From Agriotes lineatus (lineage: Eukaryota > Arthropoda > Insecta > Coleoptera > Elateridae), in the NCBI GenBank assembly GCA_940337035.1, contig CALNHX010002703.1:1-64000 (forward strand): 64,000 bases of DNA, given 5' to 3'. The translations under genes and the position numbers were made by a program. Numbering within the stretch: the stretch's first letter is position 1; each line of letters opens with the position of its first letter. Positions 42,103-51,299 of this stretch are shown here, piece by piece. A model generated the notes under the pieces. That model worked only from the letters and a program-made list of their open reading frames with translations. It searched no databases and was not told where the DNA came from.

Positions 42103-43158
42103 GTGATTGTGCTCTGTTACCTGGTGCATCTGAAGATGGCTCCCAGACGAATTAATAACTGTCAGGATGCAGCCGTACCTTACAGCAGGACATCAATTGT
42201 AGAATCAAGTAAGAAAAAGACAAAACTAAGTAAGAAGATGCAGTTTTCAAATAAAAGCCAACATCGGGAAGCGCTAGCATCACCGCAGATAATAGTTGGT
42301 GACGATGAAACCCTGGGACCATCGTCACAGCTAACCGGACATAGCGAAGATTTGAGTTTGGTCGTGCAGGAGCCCATGCAGCACTGTGACGTAATAACGG
42401 ACACCCCACCCGAGGACAACCAGCTCCGTCGTGAGAAGAAGCGGACATTGTGTAATTTTTGTATGCCTCTAAACAATACAATTGCAGAATCATGTAAGAA
42501 AAGGACAAAGCCAAGTAATAAAACGCAATTTTCAAATAAAACCCAACATCGGACAACACTACTCCCACCACAGATAGAGGTTGTTGACGAAGAGACCCGG
42601 GGCCCGTCGCCTGATCAAACAGGTATGCATAGCTGTGACGTAACAACGGACACCCCGACCGAGAACAAACATATCTTCCATGAGAAACGGTTATTGTGTG
42701 ATTTTTGTATGCCTATAAACATTAGTTCTAGCAAAGTTGTTCATTTAGGCCTGGATTCTTATAAAAACTTTTCACCTGTGGCAAGAATTCTGAATACCGA
42801 CGGATTAGGTGTTTCATTCACGGCGGATGCGTTTATTGTTTTTCTGGAGGCTCTACCGGACATGTTTGTGATGGCGAAACAAGGATCTTTTAAATGTGAT
42901 TTAAGTGAACATACAGTGGAACATGTGACCAGCGACACTTGCAGGATTATTCCAAAGGACCCCGTCAGCAAATTTACACTTTACGTGACGTATGACACGC
43001 TGTCAAATTTATTGCCTATGTATGATTTGATGGTAGTTAAAATCAACGACTTGAAACGTGCACAATGTAATTTCGAAAAGTTTGCTGCATCAATAAGGCA
43101 GAGGTCCTCAACATCAAATACGAATGGAATTATGGACTGGGAGCGCCTTAAACTTTAA
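42103..43158 (+). CDS. 351-residue protein of the inverted-repeat element (function unknown)
   Basis: An intact frame with a start at MIVLCYLVHL or, more likely, the Met at residue 12 (MAPRRINN). It contains an internal duplication. Residues 31-124 and 125-206 each run from a (S/T)I.ES.KK(K/R)TK.S motif through QFSNK.QHR, PQI.V.D.ET.GPS and CDV.TDTP to L(C)(N/D)FCMP.N. Residues 207-330 form a separate domain (VVHLGLDSYKNFSPVARIL, SFTADAFIVFLEALPDMF, FTLYVTYDTLSNLL). I recall related uncharacterised proteins in arthropod mobile DNA but cannot name a family. The CxxC-like CNFC/CDFC pairs could bind metal. The last 20 residues are encoded in the right inner arm and equal those of the divergent gene. 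Confidence 0.65.
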   Translation: MIVLCYLVHLKMAPRRINNCQDAAVPYSRTSIVESSKKKTKLSKKMQFSNKSQHREALASPQIIVGDDETLGPSSQLTGHSEDLSLVVQEPMQHCDVITDTPPEDNQLRREKKRTLCNFCMPLNNTIAESCKKRTKPSNKTQFSNKTQHRTTLLPPQIEVVDEETRGPSPDQTGMHSCDVTTDTPTENKHIFHEKRLLCDFCMPINISSSKVVHLGLDSYKNFSPVARILNTDGLGVSFTADAFIVFLEALPDMFVMAKQGSFKCDLSEHTVEHVTSDTCRIIPKDPVSKFTLYVTYDTLSNLLPMYDLMVVKINDLKRAQCNFEKFAASIRQRSSTSNTNGIMDWERLKL

Positions 43159-45133
43159 AATTACACAATGAAATTCTGATTTTATTACTTGCAGTCTTTT
43201 TAATTTGAAATGTCGTGCACCTCAAACTACAGTTTTGTAAATTGCTAGCGAATTTTTAGAAATAAGACATTCTGCTGTACATTTATATTTATATTATCAA
43301 GTATTATACGAAATAAGAACAATATATTTGTTTATTACAAAGTGTTTGTGTTTTTTATTTCTACTCTGCTTTTGTTTTTCACGAATCTGCAATAATTACA
43401 AAATCTAAAGCTAAAATATTAGTATTTGAAGTTATTTTACAGTTACAAAGTGTAAAATTTCAAAAAAAATCAATCTACGATTTCATAATGGCGTGATATA
43501 ATTTAAAAATTGTGATTTCTTTTAATTTTGAGCGACACATTTTATAAAAAGTGTAAAACATTTGCAAATTTTTCAACGAAATTGTGTGTTTTATTCAGGT
43601 TTATGTTAATTTGTGATCAACATACATATATTTTGTATAATTTCAAGTGTTATGATGGCAGTTTTGTAAAATTTTAAGTGAAATGAAGGGGCCAGAACAT
43701 TTTTTCAACAAAATTACGTGTTTTTATTCAAATTTATGTTAATTTGTGGACAACATATATATATTTTTCAATGAAATTGCGTGTTTTGGTGGTGTCAGAA
43801 TATTTTTTTCAACGAATTGCGTGTTTTTATTTAAAAATTATGTTAATTTGTGGTCAACATACATATATTTCCGTCAAAAGTATAAGATTTTTTGAATTTT
43901 GTTTATCGAAATGATTGTGGTAGTAGATTTTTTCAATGAAATTGCTATTTCTTTTAATTTTGAGCGATGCATTTTATAAAAAGTGTAAAACATTTGCAAA
44001 ATTATGCATAGTTTATGTAACATGATGTCGATTTTTGTAAAAATTTATGTGAGATGGCGTGTAATTGTGTGATTTTTGTTCAATTTTCGTCGTGTGTTTA
44101 GTAAAAATGTCGTTTTTTGTATAATTTCAAGTGACATGATGACAGTTTTTGTATAATTTATATGACATGATGTCGATTTTTGTGAAAATTTATGTGAGAT
44201 GGCTTGTAATTGTGTGATTTTTGTTCAATTTTCGTCGTGTGTTTAGTAAAAATGTCGTTTTTTATATAATTTCAAGTGACATGATGACAGTTTTTGTATA
44301 ATTTATATGACATGATGTCGATTTTTGTGAAAATTTATGTGAGATGCTGCATGACTACGTGATTTTTGTTCAATTTTCGTCGTGTGTTTAGTAAAAATGT
44401 CGTTTTTTATATAATTTCAAGTGACATGATGACAGTTTTTGTATAATTTATATGACATGATGTCGATTTTTGTGAAAATTTATGTGAGATGCTGCATGAC
44501 TACGTGATTTTTGTTCAATTTTCATCGTGTATTGAATGAAAATGTCGTTTTTTGTATAATTTCAAGTGATATGATGACAGTTTTTGTATAATTTATGTGA
44601 CATGATGTCGATTTTTGTGAAAATTTATGTGAGATTCTGTATGATTGCGTGATTTTATTCAAATTTTTGTTACTTTGGGGGTCAACACATACGTCTTTTC
44701 GTAATTTTTGCGTGTTTCTATTCAAATTTATTTTCATTTGTTGTTAACACAGACGTATTTTCGTAAAATTTTACTATTTTCGATGAAAGTTGTATAAAAA
44801 TATTGTTTTTTTGTCGTTTTTGCAGAATTTAATGTGACAAGATGCCGATTTTTATAAATTTTCTACGTATTTTCGTAATTTTGCGTGCTTTTATTCAAAA
44901 TTATTTTCATTTGTCGCCAACACTTACGTCTTTTCGTAAATTTTTTACAAGAAAAAATGGTTTGACTTATATTTTTACAAGTATCCCTTGTCTTATTTGC
45001 AAACGATATTGAAAAGCTATTTTTTTTTCAACGAAATTGCCTGTTTTTATTCAAATTTATGGGGGACAACCATTCTTATACAATAAAAACATTTATTTAA
45101 TGCGTATGTCTTATTTTATATGGGCGAGGGCAC
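43094..45133 (+). repeat. Right inner arm
   Basis: Inverted copy of 39377-41073. It starts at taaggcagaggtcc and stays practically identical for several hundred bp, then includes the 145-bp minisatellite and ends near gggcgagggcac. Otherwise AT-rich and non-coding. Confidence 0.88.
44024..44660 (+). repeat. 145-bp minisatellite, about 4.4 copies
   Basis: The phrase gatgtcgatttttgtgaaa begins at 44024, 44169, 44314, 44459 and 44604, exactly 145 bp apart. Each unit also holds tcaattttcgtcgtgtg and tttcaagtgacatgatgaca. It is absent from the matching position in the left arm. Confidence 0.9.
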
Positions 45134-45901
45134 TGTTGTAATTTATAAGAAGCTAAAACTCAGTCGAAAATAACATTTAAAATTTATTTATAATATGTAT
45201 ATGGAAGTATAATGTCAGAACAGCTAAGTGGTACAATGTTCAAACCTTTAAAACCAAACAATACACACGACAAAAATCATACGAACTAGAGTGGTTTATT
45301 AACCAGGCAAGCTTATCCCACTAGATTTTGTGTCACAGGGATTTTAGCGCCAAGCCGTTGGCTGCGCTGACCGGTAACCGTGCATTCTGTCGTCTGTCAA
45401 CCAAGCAAGACTAGAAACCGTTGGAGTACGTACTGCTCGATCCAGACGAACAATGCATGCTGATTTAAATCTTGGTGCATTCCATTACGATGCTAATTAT
45501 AATTACAGTCTTCTAAACAATCCTGTTTAGGCACGTTAAATAAAACTTTCCAATTCTATGCAACGGTTAAAAGCCCTACACAATCGCCGGCTAAATAGAA
45601 AGTCTGCCTGGAGCGATAACGTCTTTTGTAATTACGCATAGGTAGCAAACGGGATGGAAAAGAGAAAGCTGTAGAAAATCAATGGGACTGAGTGAGATAG
45701 CGTCACTCATATTAAATTAATTACAGCAAAACTAGTTACAAAGTCAATTTTTTAAAATTATTAACAAGTTTCTAAGGCCCTAGACGGCACAATTCCGTTC
45801 TTATATTTTATATATTCGAAAAAATAAGTTGTTTAAAATTCGAGCGGCGTGACTGTAGAGCTGCGAAATGGCGTTTCGTTCAAACCCTTTAAATCCCGTA
45901 C
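45134..45901. other. Right spacer, no homology to left spacer
   Basis: About 770 bp of unique sequence with a GC-richer block (45340-45440), no reading frame of note and no recognised motif. It occupies the position that the left spacer fills on the other side. Confidence 0.55.
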
Positions 45902-45985
45902 CGCTCCGTGGTCTAGAGGCATCGATCGATGTGAGCCCAATGTGTATGCAAACGTAGAGGGTTCGATTCCCACTCGGGTCCGGCG
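45902..45985 (+). other. tRNA-like sequence (right)
   Basis: An A-box-like TGGTCTAGAGGC (45909-45920) and a perfect B-box GGGTTCGATTCCC (45959-45971). The D-arm and anticodon part differ completely from the left tRNA-like sequence, while the part from the B-box onward is the shared outer arm. The acceptor ends do not pair. Confidence 0.5.
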
Positions 45986-46503
45986 CAAATAGCTTTTTTT
46001 AAATTTAAATATTTCCGCGAGTGAATGCAAGAGAGAGACAGCAGCTTCAAAGAGCGAGATAGGTCCACCAGTTTGAATTTCAAATATTTCCGCGAAAATT
46101 CAAAATTAAAAACGACTACAGCGAGAGGTGCGCGCGCAGAAAACCAAGGTGGCTGCTGACACCCGGGAAGTTTAAAATTCAAATAATGGAACTTAGAAAA
46201 AAATCGGAAAAAATTCAAATTTCAAATATTCCCGCCAGAAATCCAAGATGGCCGCCGAAGTCCGACGCGTAATTCCAGAAGCAAATTAAAAAATCTAATG
46301 CGTAATTTAATCAGTAGCACATATGTAAATTACATATCAAACTTCATATGTGATTAATTAGGTCAATCCGCGAATTCGCGGTTTAATTAGAGCATTTGAT
46401 TCGCGGTTTAATTGACGGTTTAATTAGATCAATCAATTTAATCGATCATTTTAATTGACCCAATTAAAAACAAAATGGCCGCTATCCTGTCCACTGTTCT
46501 ACT
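45957..46503 (+). repeat. Right outer arm
   Basis: Inverted counterpart of 37510-38170 with a single copy of the segment duplicated there. It runs outward from the tRNA-like B-box to ACTGTTCTACT at the end and contains repeated gcggtttaatt motifs. Confidence 0.8.
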
Positions 46504-47001
46504 GAGGGTTTATAATGACACCAATCGAAAGAAGATTTTTTTTTCTCATCTAATGATATGCGAATTAGTTAATTTTGAGTTGTATTTCTTTATTATTTTA
46601 TCGAAAATAAATGGGGCTGCGCGCGCTATTGCGCGGTCTATCCTAATCAATTTACCACCATTTTTAGGCCTATTACGTTGGGCCATTCCGTTCTGCTACA
46701 CGCTCCGCCCCTGCCTCCCTCTGCCATCCACCTGACCAAAGAAGGGGGTCCTCGGGGCTCCGCTCCTCTCCAAGGGGCCCCTCGAGGCTCTACCCTTCTC
46801 CAACGGCATAATGAATCTGTCACTTGAATGACGTTTGAATCTGTTTATTGTCTTACAAGTCATGGCTCAACATGATTTTCTGAATTGAATTTATTGCGAA
46901 TTTTTGATAAAATAATGAGAAATAAAACTGAAAATTAACTAATTCGCATATCATTAGATGAGAAAAAAATCTTCTTTCGATTGGTGGCATTATAAACCCT
47001 C
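46504..47001. repeat. Foldback MITE (498 bp) abutting the 9-kb element
   Basis: Inverted ends gagggtttataatgacacca (46504) and the mirrored tggcattataaaccctc (to 47001). The match extends about 75 bp through atcgaaagaagattttttt and ctcatctaatgatatgcg. The interior has GC-rich tandem-like ggctccgctcctctcc / ggctctacccttctcc. There is no gene. Confidence 0.8.
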
Positions 47002-47326
47002 TAAATTAAAATGGGGAGCAGCAATCTCAGAAAAACCTTTTTTCCATGTTAATTGCCTATGTTCGGTTTCGAAATATTCACCCGGTATATATACCTGGCA
47101 TGAAACCGTAAACATTTCAAACAAATATATATAGGGTGAGCAGCTTAAAAAATAATATGTTGTGTATTTTTGCGTTAATTTTGAAATAGAAGGAAGTAAT
47201 AATTTTCACATAGGCCAGGCTTTACACTAGGACTCAACAGATACAGGATAATGTCACAAAAGAGTCGAAACGTTTTAACAATAAGACCTTAAATAGAAGC
47301 GCGCGCCGCAATCATTTCGATAAGTC

Positions 47327-47402
47327 TTGATGGCGCAGACGACTTATCGATGCGGTTACAATCTGCTACGCAGATGCGGCGGTGTTCAAATCCCTTCAGC
47401 GG
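47327..47402 (+). other. tRNA-like sequence with A- and B-box motifs
   Basis: TGGCGCAGACGA (47331-47342) and GTGTTCAAATCCC (47383-47394) are placed like the internal promoter of a tRNA. The stems do not fold into a proper cloverleaf, so I call it tRNA-derived, possibly a SINE head. A run of T follows and the RTE element is inserted just beyond. Confidence 0.35.
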
Positions 47403-47442
47403 GATACATTTTTTATTTAAAAATGTATTTCTTCTTCTTCTT

Positions 47443-49569
47443 CTAGCCGTTTTCTATCATTCTGATATAGGCCTCTCTCATGTTTTGCCAGTTCTCTCGG
47501 TTTACAGCTACCTGGTACCAGTTCAGACCCGCTACTCTCTTCAGGTCGTCATACCAGCGTTGTTGTGGTCGTCCTACTGATCTTCGCTCTCCCCACGGTC
47601 TCCACCTTGTGACTCTTCCGCTCCAATTTTCTGGGTGCCTGGCAACGTGTCCTGCCCAATTCCATTTGAGTGATGTAGTCCTTCTGATTATGTCATCTAC
47701 TTTGGTCGCACTTCTGATCCAGGTGTTAGTTTTACGATCAATTAGCGTTATTCCCAAGAGTCTTCGTTCCATTGCTTTCTGGTGAATTTGCAATCTTCTA
47801 ATTGTTCCTTTATTTAATACCCAAGTTTCAGAGCCATATGTGGTTATGGGGAGGATACATTCATTGTAAATTTTTCTTTTCAGGAGCATCGGTAGATTCA
47901 TCTTAAGGACATATTTTAATCTGCCATATGCTGCCCATGATAGTTTAATTCTTCGTTGTATTTCCAGCTCTTGGTATTGTTTACTTGCTGTTACTGCCTG
48001 TCCCAAATATATATATGTTTCCGCTTTCGTAATGTCCTGTGTGTTTACTCTTATATTATTATTCGCATTGTCCTGGTTAGTCATGAATTTGGTTTTCGAC
48101 ATATTTATTTCTAGTCCTTTTTGTTTGGCCGCTTGTTGTATTTCCTCTATCATTGTTTTTAACTCTGATTCGTCCTGAGCGATAATAACTACGTCATCGG
48201 CAAACCTTAGGTTGTTCAATCGATCTCCTTCTATGTTGAGACCACGATGTTCCCATTTTAGCTCCTTGAATATGTCTTCGAGAACAAGAGTAAACAGTTT
48301 CGGAGAAATAATATCTCCTTGTCTCACGCCTCTGTTTATTTCGACTTTGTTTGACATATCGTGCATTTTTATTGTGATGGTCGCTTTGTCATATATATGT
48401 TTTATAATTTCTATATATCGCTGATCTATGCGTGCGTTCCTCAGTGACTTTATGATTGCCCAGTGCTCTACCGTATCAAAGGCTTTCCTGAAATCGATGA
48501 AAGCCAGCCACAAGGGTATGTTATATTCTGTGGTCTTCTCTATTATTTGCTTCAGTGTATGGAAGTGTTCGACTGTGCTAAAATGTTTCCTAAACCCTGC
48601 TTGCTCTCTTGATTGATACAGTTCAAATTTACTTTCCAGTCTGTTGGTTATAATTCTCATGAATACCTTGTATAGTTGGGATATAAGGCTTATTGGTCTA
48701 TAGTTTTCCAAGTCATCTGGGTCTCCTTTCTTGTATATCAGGATGACTATGGCGTTTTCCCAATCTCTTGGAATTGTGCCCTCTATGAGACATTTATTGA
48801 AAAGATTTATTAGTTGTAATTTGAGTTCTCTTCCGCTCTCTTTCAACATTTCCGGTAGGATATCATCTTCGCCAGCAGCTTTGTTGTTTTTTATTTGAGT
48901 TAATGCCTTTTCTAGTTCTTCTATGGTTATATCCGGCAAGTCTTCGGAGTTTACATTAATGATTTTTTCTTGATGTTTATTTTGGGCATTTATGTTTGAT
49001 CCTACTACCGATTTTGTCTCATATAAATCTGAGTAAAATGTTTCAGCAATAGCAATCAGCTCTTGTCTACTCTCTTTAATGTTACCTTGCTTATCCCTTA
49101 ATTTTGTGATTTCTTTTTTTGTTGAATTAGTTCTTCTGAATACGTTTAATCCTCTATTTTGATCAATGATAGTCTGTACTAATTTAGTATTGTACTCGCT
49201 AATGTCTTGTTTAGCCATTTTTCTTACTGTTTTATTCACTTCCATATATTCTATAGTTTGTCTTCTACCTTGTGCTATTAACTCCCTTCGTTTCTCGAGT
49301 AATTGTTTTGTTTTTGTGGTTAATTTATCTACTTTTGTTTTCTTGATGGATATGATATTATTTGCACTTTCTCTAATTATGTTTGTAAGTCTTTTGTTTT
49401 CTTGATGTATGTCTTCGCTGTGTTTACTTTCTTTTAGCTTATTTGAAAGTTGTTCGTTATATTCATTTTGTTTTAATCTCAGTAGTTGCGGTTCTTTAGC
49501 CATATATTTCTTTCTGAACTTCTTAGCCCTTTCTAGCTTTGCATTAATAAGTACTACACATCTTACCAT
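47443..49569 (-). pseudogene. RTE LINE reverse transcriptase
   Basis: 708 codons. An N-terminal coiled, charged linker (residues 1-200) is followed by the RT: IEELEKALTQIKNNKAAGED (about 216-235), ENAIVILIYKKGD (271-283), NYRPISLIS (289-297), LAFIDFRKAFDTVEHW (355-370), RGVRQGDIISPKLF (413-426) and catalytic FADD at 456-459. Then come KGLEINMSKTKFM, YLGQAVTASKQ, YGSETWVLNKGTIRRL and the C-terminal WNWAGHVARHPENWSG and RPQQRWYDDL, typical of RTE. All catalytic residues are present and the frame is intact. The natural start is in the endonuclease; MVRC here is in the SDHRMVR motif that ends the nuclease. Confidence 0.88.
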
Positions 49570-50408
49570 TCTGTGATCGCTGCCTGTTGAGAATGGTTTA
49601 CAACATCAACGTCTTGTATTATGTGTTTTTTATCTGATAATATATAATCAATTTCATTTTTAGTTTCGCCATTTGGGCTAATCCAGGTCCACTTTCTTTT
49701 CGGATTTTTTTGGAAGAAAGAATTCATGACGTATAATTTTTCTGCTACTGCAAATTCTGCTAGAGTGTTGCCTCTGTTGTTTCTGGTTCCAAGACCGAAC
49801 TTTCCGATATACTGCTCTTGGTCTCTTTGTTGTCCTATTTTGGCGTTAAAATCGCCTCCTATAACTGTATATGAAGTTCTGTTTTCTGATATGCTGGCTG
49901 TTATTTCTTCGTATAATTTCTCCACTTCTTCGTCATTATGTGTTGATGTTGGGGCGTACACTTGGATAAATTTAATTGTAATGTTTTTATTTATTTGTAG
50001 AGTTATATAAATAACTCTATCGGAAATGGCTTTCAATACTTTCAGAAAGGGAACAAAGCGCTTGTGGATCAATATACCCACTCCTCCTATATTACGGTTT
50101 TCATTTTCATCGCCTCTCCAGAATAGCATATGTCCAGCTTTTATTGTTCTACAGTCTTCTCCTTTTCGTCTCATTTCCGAGATTCCTAAAATGTGCCATT
50201 TTATTTTGTCTAGTTCATAGAGTAGTTCCGTTAATCTTTCTTCATTACCAACTGTTCTTGCATTGTAAGTCGCTATATATAGGCGGCAGCCTGATCGATC
50301 CCAGCGATTCTTAGCACCCCCTGTTCGAGCATTGGGCTGCCCGCTGCCGTGGGCAGTATTACTCGAACTGCTGAGGACTAGGGGCCGTATTTTTAAATAA
50401 CTTTGCAT
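49563..50408 (-). pseudogene. RTE LINE APE-type endonuclease
   Basis: 281 codons: YIATYNARTVGNEERL, then ILGISEMRRKGED, FIQVYAPTSTHND, TVIGGDFNAKIGQQ, NGETKNEIDYILSD. These are the conserved Asn, Glu, Asp and Asn positions of apurinic-type endonucleases that nick target DNA. The last motif, SDH, is lost from this frame (it reads NHSQQAAITEW and stops). One frame over, the DNA reads GSDHRMVRC and continues into the RT. A single-base indel near 49590 is therefore the only visible lesion. Confidence 0.88.
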
Positions 50409-50984
50409 GAGAGGTATTTAGCCATTACCCTGTCGCGCTGGCCAGTGCGTATTGACAGGACGGAGTAGGATGTAGGGAAGGTAAGTGGGTATTTGGTAGG
50501 ATATATAGGAAGGACATGGATCCCTCTTATTGTCAGGAGGTGAGAGAGACCCAAGGCTTGCGTGGGCAGGGTCGCGTCCCTGAAGTAGGGCTATTCTCCG
50601 TCGGGATCACAGAGAAGTACCTACCCGCTACCCCTAAAAAATGTATTTAATGTATTACAAACCTGAAAATATGTTTACTCCTAACTTAATTTGATTTTTA
50701 AAATTATTTAGTGTCACAATGTCGACGGGGGAAGTTCTGGGTAAAGCCTTTTACAGATTTTTGTGATATGTTACAAGATAATAATACTTATTATTTGTAT
50801 TACAATTACATACTACATATGAAAAAAAATAGACACTTTGCGACTACATTTTATAGTGGTATCGAACCAAAACCTATTCTATTCTAAAAATTACTCGATT
50901 TTTTTTACAGTAAAGTATACCTGTTGTGATATTTTACACGCTACGGAGTAGCAAACAGGAACGCACTGTGCTTGATTGTAATAT

Positions 50985-51292
50985 CAGCGTACATACATCA
51001 AACAAGTAGAGGCACTCATGCCAAATGCTGAAACCTATCTAGAGTGCCAGGGACAGTAGCTCGAGGAGTATTTCTAAGCTTGACTATCAGATGGCAGCAC
51101 AAAATTCTACCAATCAGAGCCAGTCACTAGCTCTGCTACCAATCATATGTGACAAAGTAGTGGCGCCATCTGTTAGTACTATCGGAAATTGGAAATTACC
51201 CCCCAGGAGTCGTTCAAGGTCATCCAAATCGGAATTTTTACATCAAAGGAACCGACAGTGAGTGTCTCTACTTGTTTGATTTATGTACGCTG
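50985..51292. mobile_element. MITE with CAGCGTACAT ends and 7-bp target duplication
   Basis: Inverted ends CAGCGTACATACATCAAAC (50985) and the mirrored gtttgatttatgtacgctg (to 51292); the match runs about 37 bp. It is flanked by gtaatat at 50978-50984 and 51293-51299. The 308-bp interior is non-coding. The superfamily is unclear. Confidence 0.8.
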
Positions 51293-51299
51293 GTAATAT

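Larger units (their letters stand above)
37510..46503. mobile_element. 9-kb mosaic inverted-repeat element with two divergent genes
   Basis: The outer arms (37510-38170 and 45957-46503) and inner arms (39377-41073 and 43094-45133) are inverted copies, separated by non-homologous spacers. The 2-kb centre (41074-43093) is unique and carries the starts and most of two divergent genes. The extreme ends are AGTAGAACAGT and ACTGTTCTACT. I find no clear target duplication; a foldback begins directly after the right end and may have altered it. I see no transposase, integrase, polymerase or RT. The layout suggests a foldback-type or virus-like mobile element, but a complex of separate insertions is possible. 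Confidence 0.6.
47431..50636 (-). mobile_element. Near full-length RTE-type LINE with 12-bp target duplication
   Basis: On the minus strand it has a 5' UTR of about 230 bp, an APE-type endonuclease, a reverse transcriptase and a short 3' end closing with a GAA repeat (47431-47443). Flanking copies of aaaaatgtattt at 47419-47430 and 50637-50648 are the target duplication. At 3.2 kb it has the size of complete RTE/BovB elements. One frameshift separates the endonuclease from the RT. It is likely a recent insertion and the best local reference for the older RTE fragments at 95-1900, 6312 and 8840. Confidence 0.9.

Noticed and set aside
42152..42646. A 164-codon minus-strand frame opposite the 351-codon gene
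   Set aside because: It mirrors the internal duplication of the sense gene and has no independent support.
44024..44660. CRISPR-like array or centromeric satellite
   Set aside because: Units are contiguous 145-bp tandem copies without spacers and only about four copies; a eukaryotic minisatellite in one arm.
45902..45985. A functional tRNA gene
   Set aside because: A- and B-box motifs are present, but the acceptor and T-stem strands do not pair and no proper anticodon arm forms.
37510..46503. Polinton/Maverick identity for the 9-kb inverted repeat (ends start AG and finish CT)
   Set aside because: No DNA polymerase B, retroviral-type integrase, ATPase or capsid gene, and no 6-bp target duplication; arms far longer than usual.
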